Origin: Volvox africanus
Taxonomy: Eukaryota; Chlorophyta; Chlorophyceae; Chlamydomonadales; Volvocaceae
Length of the DNA: 64,000 nt
Assembly: GCA_030268105.1 (NCBI GenBank)
Contig: BSDZ01000080.1
Location: 5,271,501 to 5,335,500 of the forward strand
Reading direction: 5' to 3'
Below, piece after piece: positions 25,461-36,400 of this stretch. The stretch's first letter is position 1, and every line of letters starts with the position of its first letter. Position numbers and translations under genes: made by a program. A model generated the notes under the pieces. That model did no database searches. It saw nothing but the letters and a program-made list of their open reading frames with translations, and was not told where the DNA came from.

Positions 25461-25759
25461 CGCTACCACGCAGTAAAGATTTGCTCAGAAATAATATAAA
25501 TGCTGCAATTACTGTTCAAGAAAGTACTTTCAAATACTTAGCTTAGGAGTTGTACGAATTACCGCATTTTTAATTAGACGAGCGAATTTCTTGTTTAGTG
25601 CATCTACCACTTAAAATGAGATTATAATATTTCTTTATAAACTCTAGACATGTGGCAAATATGACTATCACTATATCTTTTTCATGCTGTGATCCTGCGG
25701 TACCACTATCATATGGAACTGCTAGCTATTGCATAATTAAAATGCATCGTGGTACTAGT

Positions 25760-27265
25760 AGTTATTTCATGATTTCATTCCAAGTCCTGGTGTAAGGCTG
25801 CTTACTTACATGGCCTCTTCTCAGATGATGAATCACTCCATGAGCGTGTGCGCAAGCTGTACTTAGGTACAGCTGGGAGGGCAACATGCGAGACTCTGCA
25901 CTTGAGTTAATTTTCTCTGAAAAGCCTATTACTACTATGCTTGAGATTCGCAGGTCCTTCCAAAGTGGCAACAATAATCAGCTAAAAGTTACCTATACAA
26001 CAATGGAGGACTCATCCACTGATAACCTTCCTAAGCATTTCATGGCATGCATCCAGCGTCAATATGCTCCCACTGTATATAAACAGGTTGCTAAATGCCT
26101 AATGTCTCAGTGTGAGGCAGATCTTGACCAGCATGATGTCTTATCTATCCTTGAGCAGAACATACACAAGCTCTGGCTCATACAAGGTGCAGGGGGCCAT
26201 GGGAAAAGCCACAAAGTGCCTTAATTGCTAAGGCAACATCCATGGACAAACATGTTATTGTTTGTGCCACAACTGCCAAAGCATCAAAACTTCTGGGAGA
26301 TGGTGCCAGCACTGTGCACATGGCATTTTGCTCTCTTGGAACTAATCCCAACATGCTCATGTACATTGACCTAACAGATAATACGTCGGCCTGGCACATC
26401 AATCAAATAGCATGAACTGAATTACTTTAATAGATGAAGTCAGCACGGCAAAAGCACACCTACAAGAAGTACACCAGCGCTGTATTGGAGCCAGCCCAAT
26501 CTCTACCGAGCCTTTTGCAGGAAAGTTTGTACTTTTAGGTGGTGTCAAGCACCAGCTGCCTACAGATTGTAATAGGTACATGCATCCATCCGCCATATTG
26601 TTGGGGCATGTGGCATCACTTTCGTGAAATAGTTTTGGAAACAAATCATTGACAGGATGAAAACAACATCTCTTGGATTGGCTGCTTAAATAAAACTCGT
26701 GTCCCAGTGCCGGGTGATGCACAGCTTGCTCTTCTTCAGGCATGTGTTGCTGGGACTCAGTGGGTTGCACCAAAAAACGCATTTCTTCTTGTTGGCACAA
26801 ATGAAGAAGTTGCAAAGTTAAATGAAGAGGTGGCACGTGCACACTTCCCAGAGGCTGACTTCGTCACTATTTTGGCTGAAGATGAAAGAGTGCCTGGGCA
26901 ATCGCTTCTCAACACAAGACCTTACATACCTAGAATGAATTATGGAGGACAAGGGAATTTTGCCTGACACGTTTTTGCTAGCTCCTGGGATAGTAGCCAT
27001 GTGCATGCAAATCCCAAATGACCTAAAAATTGATAATGGAACCCTTGCTGAAGTTGGGAGCATAGAAGCAAAACACATTTACATTCGTGTTCTTGGCACA
27101 GGTAGTGAACTTAACATAATACATATTGTTGACTCCAAGTTCCATAACATAATTCGTCTTGAATGTAGAAGAAGAACTCTCTTGAATTGTCAGTATAGAT
27201 CAACTGCATATATTCCCCCGTGGGATAACACTAACTCCAAAAATGTTTCAGCCACATGTCCCTGA
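25760..27265 (+). pseudogene. Broken Pif1-like (SF1B, Helitron-type) DNA helicase
   Basis: Collinear helicase pieces in shifting frames inside AT-rich DNA unlike the flanks. In order: AAYLHGLFSDDESLHE (about 25800), the typical region before the helicase core; Walker A LIQGAGGHGKS at about 26180-26210; ATTAKASKLLGDGASTVH (motif Ia-like, about 26270); LIDEVST (Walker B, motif II, about 26430); FAGKFVLLGGVKHQLP (motif III-like, about 26520); VGTNEEVAKLNEEVAR (about 26790); LPDTFLLAPGIVAMCM (about 26960). At least four frameshifts and several stops separate them, and the C-terminal motifs are incomplete, so no functional protein is expected. No introns are needed. Most likely a dead Helitron or other DNA-transposon helicase; capture from a large algal virus is an alternative I cannot exclude. 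Confidence 0.8.
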
Positions 27266-27784
27266 TGATGGTGACAACATAGATGAGGGGCTCCTAGCAG
27301 ATCTACTAGAAGACTTTGAGGTTATGGGCGAGCCTTTGCTTCATGACCATGGCCTTGACTATTAATATCTTTGCTACTGCTTCATTTACCTGGATGAGAA
27401 ATCAAAAAACTTCCATTAGCAATATATACATTCTAGTTCCTTTTGGCATTCAATAACTTGTACATGATTTTAAGTTCTTTTCCTTCTTCTTGACTACACC
27501 CTTATGCTCTACATTCACTTGTACTGTAAGCATTTCTGGTCATGCAATAAGGCCCTTGACAAGTTATTAAAAAATTAAATGAGAGCCTACTTGACAAATA
27601 GGCTTGTTTGTGTTGACACAATGCATGACTCTTGTAAATGCATTAAATAGGTGTGTCACAGTCGGTGCAAACACTGTTTTTTGTCACTTTCTTAGTGCTA
27701 CTGTCGTGTGCCATGACTGATAGGAATGGACCATGCTTCCTTGGCGCAGTCCATGGGAGTTTTATGATGCTGGCATGGCTGCGC
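27266..27784. other. AT-rich tail of the helicase island
   Basis: Low-GC sequence with no recognised coding content after the helicase remnant. The end of the mobile element was not found: no clear CTRR-plus-hairpin Helitron terminus or target-site duplication could be fixed by eye. Confidence 0.4.
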
Positions 27785-28006
27785 CTACTTCTGGCCCAGG
27801 CACTTCTTCCACTTCTTAGTCACGATCAGATCCTCATGGCCCACATTCAAAATAGCCCCTGGAGCTACAGCCGTGGGTGCACCGGCGCCATGCCCGGGTG
27901 CCTTCACCTGGTAGCGGACGGTGATGGGATGCTTGTCGGCCAGGGTCACCACCTCGTGACCATCCCCAGCACACATTGCCGCCTCCGTGACACAGTCGCC
28001 CCTGGT
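27785..28006 (-). CDS. Last exon of an unrecognised minus-strand gene
   Basis: A pyrimidine-rich acceptor (CATTTCCGACAG) is followed by 73 codons in good codon usage and a TAG at 27787-27785. The peptide has VTEAAMCAGDGHEVVTL, HPITVRYQVKAPGHG and a basic end, VTKKWKKCLGQK. I do not recognise the family. Possible upstream exons on the same strand are around 28490-28380 (GLRLPHVTAADVRHLRPLGA), 28150-28100 (FAPGSFTYKVELHRL) and 29030-28990 (ILLSVEVAVVGNGRK, followed by GTGGGT), but their phases were not all reconciled. The gene would start somewhere below 30430. Confidence 0.45.
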   Translation of the reverse strand, partial: TRGDCVTEAAMCAGDGHEVVTLADKHPITVRYQVKAPGHGAGAPTAVAPGAILNVGHEDLIVTKKWKKCLGQK

Positions 28007-30435
28007 CTGTCGGAAATGCGGACACAGCTTCGTGGCCAGGGTTACAAAAGAGAGAAAGGACGAGAGAGGGGGCGGGGGAGAGGAGGGCTTTAGCCGGTGC
28101 AGCTCGACTTTGTAAGTGAAGCTTCCCGGAGCAAAGCTAACCGTCGAGTGGGGATGATAAAGGACAGATGAGCAGAGTTGAGCGGACGTAACGGACCTGG
28201 GCACAGGCGTCGGATGCCTTTTACACGTACATACATAGGCACATCCCTTCGTACACAGATCTGCAACTCCCTTGCATCTGCAGCTCCTCGCAGCCGTTAT
28301 TCTCATGTGCCGTTAACGAAGCTGTCACTATGATTTGGACCGCATCAGACGTGCACAGGGCGTCTCCCCAACCTAGTGAAGCCCCATATGCCCCCAGGGG
28401 TCGCAGGTGGCGGACGTCGGCCGCAGTCACATGTGGCAGGCGCAGTCCAAGATCCGTACCAGGCCCTTCGAAACAAACGAACACCTATTGAATGGTGTTC
28501 GAATTTTGGGGGGCGGGGGGACGAGAGGAGATCAGGATAGCGGGGATGCAGACAGTTGGCAGTTGGCCGGTGGAGGCCGGTCTGTTGGCTGGTTCACGGC
28601 CGAAGGGGTTTATGGGGGGTATTATGATTTACGGATTTGACCAAGACGCTTTGGGGCGTTGATTTCGTTTACTGAATTGGTATGCCGCTGATTTACAGGA
28701 AATGACAGGGAGAACTGGGCCGGGGTGAGCAGCAGCTCCAAATTCGTTAGTTGGCCCGGCCGAAGAGCTCCTCATGGCATTTTAGTAGTGGCGGTCAACA
28801 TGATGCCGCGACCCCTTTTTTCCCGTCCCCCTTCCGCCGCCAAACTCACACGCAATGAGGCACCCCTTCCACACACACACATACACGTTTAGACCACTGC
28901 CCTCCCCACCCTTTCTTCCACACGCCATCTCCCTCCAGGATTTGGCCCTCCTTCATCTGTATTTCCTTTTGGAATTTCCCCTTTACCTCGTTCGGGGTAC
29001 CCACCTTCCTCCCGTTCCCCACGACGGCCACCTCAACCGACAAGAGGATCTGAGTGTGATCAACACGCGCATAATGGTATCAGAACTAAGAAGTAACGTG
29101 GCGAGAGCCGGGCACTTTCCTTACCCCTCTCCCGAACCCCTCCCGCCGCCGTCGCTCCCTCCCACTGCCGTCCCTCACACACGCTCCATTAGCACTGAGA
29201 AATCCGAGCTACATCCAATCTAGATCCGGAGCGACCAACAGTTTCTACCGAGACCCTTCTTGCGTTACGTCATCCGGAACTAACAACCGTTTGGAGGGTG
29301 TCATTGGCCACTTAGGTGTGGCGAACGCGGTTGATGAACTGCAGGCACGCTGAATGCCAGGTTTGGTGTTTGGCGGCCGCCCAGCGGGTTTCAAGCGGGT
29401 TTCATATCTCGACTTTCCATGGAAAGTTCGCGGTCCCAAAAGGCCCTGAGCGAGACCGATACAGCATTCAAGAAAATGCCTAGGAGCTCCCACAGATACG
29501 CTAGCCAGGACCATCCGGTGAGGATGAGTTCGGATGAGCAGAACACCATTCGGGTCCCTTGTTGAGGGCCCGCGGTACTTGATGTCCCTTGGTAGATAGC
29601 CTCATCCCACGGCCCCATCCTGCGTAGCTGCAGCACGTGTGCACACGACTGCTTGAGCGCTGCCCTTTTCACCCCTGGAAACTGGCCAAGGGTGGTCGTC
29701 TACGCTGCTGTGTTACGACGGCCGCCTACCGCCGAAATGAACGTGCGTTGATAAAATAAGATTTCCTGCCATTCCAGTGGCTCCTATATACGAGAATACG
29801 ACAGACTTTCCTACCTGGAATGGATAAATGCGCTGGATAGACAAGACAGCATCGCTCTCGCTCCCCCTCACACGGCCGCCCCGCTCACTGGCGTCCCTCC
29901 GCACGCCGAACTCTGGACTGCAAGGAATGCACCTGAGGTTCCGAACACCGCAACGCATACATACACACCAGAGAGAGTGTTTCCCGGTGGCGTGCGTTCA
30001 GGAGCCGCCACGCCACACGATGCCGCAGAACGACCTGCTACCGCTCCAATTAAACCCATATGACATGCGCCCCTATAATGCAGAAATTTTCCATTAAGCA
30101 GAACGTTTATAACCATCGTTTACATGCCGATCCGCCTGAGATAATCCATAAACAGAAAGCAGGCAAAGCTAAGCCCGCTACTGCGGCAACAGCAACCGTG
30201 GGCTGCAGCTCGACGGGCTTACGAGTACATGCGATATTCTCCGGGACAACCACATGGTGAACCCAAACCACCTTTGCGGGGTAACACACACGAGCCACAC
30301 ATCCCTCAGCTGCTCGTTGCGCCTGCAGGACGTCAATAGGGCCACCATCACAGAAATTACAGCAGCCACAATGCCGCGGTGCCGAAAGCAACAACTTCTA
30401 TAGAATAGTGACAACGGCGGTCGTGGCGGGGGGCA
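28007..30435. other. Probable introns and upstream exons of the unrecognised gene ending at 27785
   Basis: Contains the candidate exons named in the preceding entry. Minus 30059-29967 reads MGLIGAVAGRSAASCGVAAP and could be a first exon or transit-like start. Minus 29672-29391 stays open for 93 residues with a hydrophobic WLAYLWELLGIFL stretch, but no junctions support it. Confidence 0.3.
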
Positions 30436-33400
30436 TCACACCCGGGCCCTCCAATCGTGCAGCCGCGCGTCCCTTGCCGCCCGTTCTTCAGCCGTAAGCT
30501 TGGCCCTGCCAGGTGGGCTCGTCGTGCGCAGGGCCTGAGCGAGGAACCCATTGTCATCGCTGCTATCATGGCCATGGGTGTTGACATTGCCGCTGCCGCT
30601 GGCGGCCTCAATTTGCACACGCCAATCGGCAGGGACACCACCGTTGCTGCGGTGTCGACCCCGATCAGCACCAGCACTGTTGTTGCTGCTTTCGGGCTGG
30701 CCTCGGCCCTCCAGCTGCGCACGCCAATTGCGAGGGGAGGGAGATAGCCTGGCAGTAGTCGCAACCGCCGCTGCTCTGTCGCCGGTTGCGGAAAAGACCT
30801 TGTTACCGGTGTTGCTGTTGCCGCCGCCTTGCAAAGAGAACCTCTCTGCCGGCTCCAGCTCCAAATCAGACTCCGAAACCGACCCCAATGCCGCCGCCGA
30901 AGCAGCAGCAGCATCCAGCTCACGCCGCCAGTCTCGTGGGACAACCGCATCTGCATCCCTGCCGTCGTTGGGTGGTAGGCCCAGTTCCGCGCGCAGCTGC
31001 CGCATCGCTGCAGCGGCTACCGCTGCGAGCTGCGGTGAGGCAGTCCGCAGGGGCTGTTTCTGACGGCCTTCGACACCACTGGGCGAAAACGCTTCAGCAC
31101 CACTGGGGGACGAAAGCTCCTGCTGCTGTCCCCCCACTGCGAGACCGCGAGATAAGCCGCCCCTCCCTGGCGCCATCCGTGCCACTGCCACGCTCCCGCT
31201 GCCAGAGCGCTTCCCAAGGGCGCCACTGCCACTGCCACTGCCACCACTGTCACTGCTGCCATATAATTCTCCAGTCCCATATGCCCCGCTGTCAAGACCG
31301 TCATCGTCCAGACCATCCATCTGCAAACGCATCCGCCTCAGGGCGGCCCCCGCGGCAGCGGCCCGCTCTGGAGAGGAGGTCCGGAGTGGAGGCACCTTCC
31401 GGCTCTGCTGCCGGTTTATGCCGTCTCCCGTATCGCTGTGATTGTTGCTGCTGCCGACATGCGCCGAGGTAACACCAGCAATATCGTCAGCCCCCTCGTT
31501 GGGCGAAATGCCCCACCTCCATGACGATGACGTCATATCCAGTCGTGACGCCGCAAAGGACGCACTGCCGCTATCATACAGGCTACGGTCAGCATTGTCG
31601 CCCCTGTTGCTGCTGCCGGCTTCCCTGATGCCATCGTCTAAGGTTCTGCCATCATCTACGGACATCAGTGTTGGCGGTGGCGGGGCCACTGCTTCCAACT
31701 CCCGCCGCCAGTTGCTCCATAGATTCCCTGCTGCCTCTCCAACCTCCGCTTCCACTTCATCTGACGGCCGCGACGAAGCCGAAAGAGAGGGAAGCACCTA
31801 CAGCAAGGACCCGCCAAGCTGCTCCTGAAACATGTCCTCCGTTGCCACACGGCTACGAGTCTTACTGGCTATGGGCACCTGACTTACCTCCAGTTCCGCA
31901 TCGTCCGCCTGCTCCTCATCCTTGGACGCTGTTGTAGACACCTGACCCGCTGAGGCCTTCGGAAAGCTGCTGGCGGGCCAGCCCGGCAGCAGCCCGCTGT
32001 CCACGTTGCTCAGAGCACTAGCAGTTGCCAAGGCCGCCATCAGTTCCAGCGTATCCGGCCGGGAAGTTCCACCGCCAGGGCTGCCGGCGCGGGTCGTGGC
32101 GGAAGAACTACCGTTGGCAGCACGTGACGGCGAAGCAGCCCGTGCAATGGCGCTAGCGGCGTTGTGCAGCGCGTCGCTTAGCCGACCGGCTAGGGAGGGT
32201 GATGGTGACCGTGGCGGCAGCAGGCCTGAGCCAGAAGCAGCTGCGGCGGCGGCAATAGTGTCAGGTCCGGCGGCCACGGCAGTGGCAGCGGCGGTCGCGG
32301 CACTAAGGCTAGGACTGCTGCTGTCTGCCGGGGTGGAGGACCCGAGTCGCCAGTTTGGCCGCAGCGGTGACACAGATCGCGGCTGCTTTCCAGGCGGCGA
32401 TACCGCTGTATCTGTTGTCGATGCCCCCGCCTGCTGGGATGATGATGGCGGCGGCGGCGGCCGCTGCGCCACGGCCATTTCAGCAGCCTCACTCCATCGC
32501 GGTAAGTCCATGCCATGCGGGAGCACAATGGTAGCAGCGGCGGCAGCACCAGTGGCGGGCGATGGCGGTGTTTCGAGCTCCAAACCCACATTGATGTCGT
32601 CCGCGCCAGCCTTGGTCGCGGGCACAACAGCAGCATCTGCCGAATTGTTGCGGACGGCAATCGCATCCCGGGCGACATTGCCCGCAACAGATATTGCGGT
32701 ACCACCCGCTCGTATGACTGCGTCGCCAACTGCCTCCCCCAGATCCAGCACACGCAACAGCAGTGCGGTGCGATTGCGGGGAGCCGTCAGGTCGCTGAGT
32801 TCGGCGGTGCTGCTGCTGCCGCCACCCAGCTGCGTTTCCGACATCTGAGACTGCAGGTACTGCCTGCGCGGCCCATTCGGTACGTACGCCACAAACAAGC
32901 AGCACGCTTTCAGAGGAAGGAGGGGAAACTGACATCCGATCGACAAATGAGGTCAGGCGACTTCCTTAAGGATGTCTGCTGCAGCGCGGCGCACTCAACT
33001 GGTGTCACGCATCGGTTTAAGTGAGTGGGGCAGTTACCACTTTGCAGCAATTGCCACCCTGATCATAGTGCACACATTCCATGCGAAAATTGGACCTGTC
33101 CACACGGTCCCCAAGGTCCCAGCCGTCCCGTCCAAGACCTCACACTCCGGCCCAGCCCAGATACGCCAGCTGCGAATAGAGTACCTGATTCTCCCGCTGG
33201 GCCTCATCCCGGGTGGCAGCGCTCGATCCGTGAGGAGCATGGCTGCCGCCAGAGCTACTGCTCCGCGGCTGACAGCGCCCCAGTCTAGGGAAGAAGCCAC
33301 CGCCACCCCGGCACTGCCCACGGCGCCCACCGCCAGGGTGCGGGTGAACAATGAGGGGCGCCTGCTTCGGGATTTCGGGAAGGAGTCATGGGGTACTTCC

Positions 33401-36400
33401 CAGGGGCTGACAACAGGAGGACTAAAGGAGGGAATAATGCACGGAGCTACAACCTGCAGTCCAGAGTCCTGAGCAGCACCGAAATATCGGTCAGCAGCCA
33501 TGATGCCACAGCACATGATGAAATGAGAAGCAGCGCTGTGAGGGTGGGATACATCGTTCCTGAAAATCTTCTGACTGAGGCTACACTATACGACACTATA
33601 CGACGCTGCCATCATTCAGATTCTTTGAGCCGGAATGAGGGAGGTAAATGATTAACGTGATGCACTGAGTGTTGGCCTGACCGTGTTGGCGACATCACAT
33701 CAGCGCGTAATGTTTATACCTTCATTACGGCAGGACACACAAATCGATACCAGTTGGGCAAATTGGTTTGCAAACGCTATTACATGTTTATAAAGTTGGC
33801 TATGTATATATAACGACAAAACGCACGGCCTTCTGTGTCCGGCTCCTACCGTCCTTACCCCTTACCCTCCCGCCTAACCATACCCATGCATGCCACAATA
33901 ACCAACCAGGGCACGGACCTGAGCCGGAGCCTCGCGACTCCGCTGAGCAGGCCACTCAGATTCAGACCTCCAAGTCCTAAGCCCCCAGCCGCCTCACTGA
34001 AGGCACCCTCAGAGGCCGGACCGGGCGCGTTCGCCACAGGTAGGCCTGTCAGCTACACGGCATTGAACGGCACAGAGGGACGGCGATTGCTGACAGGGGG
34101 TGGTGATGGCGCGGTCTTGACGATGGGGCGACTCGCGCAGCTGTGGTGATTTGTGCAGAGCCGCATGCCCCCATGCCCCTAGATGGCGCATGGAGCACAC
34201 AGCGACAGACCACTCCTCGAACACATTCCAGGCACTTCGTCAGGAACGCAGTACTCAACCTCCCTTGGATCCACGACGCAAGGATTGCAGTTTGTCATGA
34301 TGCCAGCAGTCCTAGCGCGCCAATTCGAGACTTCGCAAGGGTTGGTGCATGATGCCCAGAAGGCTGCATTTTCCGCCAGCGCGCCTGGCGGAATCCAACA
34401 TCACTGTGCAACGGGACTAAGATGGAGCCGGCAAGCGCTGCGGCTAGGACTCACCTTCCAGCCCTCCGGCCCAGCAAATCCACCCTCAATGTACTTCGCA
34501 CCCTGGTGGTGCCCAGGGAGGGGCAGCCCATCAGTAACGGCGGTAGGTGGTATGTGCGGTCAGGAAGGCAGAGAATAACATGGGTCCAGCGCCAGACAGC
34601 ACAAGGGAGGGCAGTTAACTAGGAAAGTCCTATAACTTACTTCATTCCCAAGGATATCAAAACTCATCACAGATACCTCCCTTCTATAATCCCCGTTCCC
34701 TTAACCTGTCTGCCATCGCCGTTTACCAGTTCCCATTACACCGCTGCCTTGGCGCTCAGCCTGCCGTGGTGAATGTTTCATTCCAAAAACGTGGCCTGTG
34801 CCAACGCCAGTTCCCTTTACACACCTGCGCCCCCAGCAGTCGCTCTATCTCGGGGTCCGAGCGCAGCAGCAGCACTGCCTCGGGAGCCTCCACGCCGTAC
34901 CTGGAGGGAATGGGCGAGAAGATGTGGGCAGGGCAGATGGCCAGCCGATGTGCCAGCGTGTTAGTGTTTTTTGAAATATGGAAGGCAAGGGTGGGGGAAC
35001 GAAAATTGGACGCCCAGAGATGCGGTGATTGATTGAGTCACGGGTACCTTCGGAGCTATGAGCTCAAACCCACAGCGCCAGGACTTGTATTCATCGTCGG
35101 GGAAGCAATTCATCTTGACCATGTCAGACTAGCTAGCTGCTGCTTGCATGCCTTCGGCATTTACTGGTAGGCTCCTGTGTAGGCGCCCGTATTACAAGCC
35201 TTTTGTTGAGCATACAGGGCATATTCCACGTACCTCTAGCCAAAGCTTAAGGCCCGGTATAGCCTTGCGCCATCATACCCCTTAACCCATATGGTGCAGC
35301 TTTCCGACTCACGAGTCCATCAGGAATACCCGGCTGTCGCGGTTCAGCCCCTCAAGTTGTTTAAATTTTGAGCAAAATAGTGGATCCACCGACACCACCA
35401 CGGTGCCAGCCATCGGCGCCAGGGCTGTTGATGAGCTTTGGTTGCCGCCGGCCTTGTCACGGGGCCAGGAGCCCGCGAGCAGGGAACCGGATGGATTGGC
35501 GAGGGTAGGTGTCGTGCGGAAATCACAATATGGTAGGGGTGCGGTGATGGCGCCGGTGCCGCGGCGGAAGGGCCGCAGGTCGGGCAGGCCCTGCTCACGC
35601 ACGTCTGAATCGTTCCTGCATACAGGACCAGACACATGTGTGTGTGATGTAGTAATGTAGTAGCCGGAGTTGAGGGGAGGTTGCGAGAGCGCAAAGGATG
35701 TAGGGAAGGCAGCTGAGGACGATACTTGTAAGCAAGGATAGGGCATGACAGCACAGAGCCGCAGAGTGTCATGGGGGAAAAGGATAGTGAGGTGGGTAAT
35801 AATGTGTGGTGTCCTGTACGAAAAGAAAATCAGCGAGATCAGGCGGGAGACTTTGCGCCTTCCTTGTGCATTTAACATTAAGTACATACGAAAGGGGATA
35901 GCTCTACATGCATATAATTAAATAAATATAAATATATATGTATATACAGGCATGTAGATCTAGATATATATATATATATATATTACACACACACACATCG
36001 CCAAAGAGAGATTCCCTGGCCGAACGGGTGTTCCTTGCAGCCCTTGCCCCTTCCAACCGTAGCTCCGGAGGCACCTTTCCACGAGGTCCCTACTAAGAGC
36101 TCACCTTATGTCCAGCAACAGGGCTTGCGGGTCGTTGTTGAGGGCAGCAGCAGCCTCCAGAGCAGTCACGCCCACTGGCCGCAAGCGTACTGCGCTCTCC
36201 GAGCCGCTGCCGGACCCTCCCCCGGACCCAATGGAGCCCTCTGCCGGGGCGGCCTGACTATGGTTCAGCGCCGCAACCGCTATAGACACCAGCGACCTGC
36301 ATTGTTGATTCACAGGGGATGATAGTACCTTAGTATAATGTCGGTATGGTGCTAATCCTCGTACCCATCACCTGGGCTGCCAGCTATCAAACTACATTAC

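Noticed and set aside
31798..31800. In-frame TAG between two long frames of the RBMP2-like gene, at first taken as a nonsense mutation
   Set aside because: A perfect GTAAGT donor at 31887-31882 and the acceptor CTTGCTGTAG place the TAG at the end of an 87-nt intron; both exons are phase 0.
32341..32370. PNWRLGS in the RBMP2-like tail as a sixth Rubisco-binding motif
   Set aside because: The last position is Ser, not Leu/Ile/Val/Ala, so it does not fit the motif; it may be a decayed copy.
35048..35128. Open minus-strand segment (MVKMNCFPDDEYKSWRCG) between rhodanese exons
   Set aside because: Including it breaks phase, while joining 35313 directly to 34900 gives VFLMDSYG in frame, as expected for the fold.
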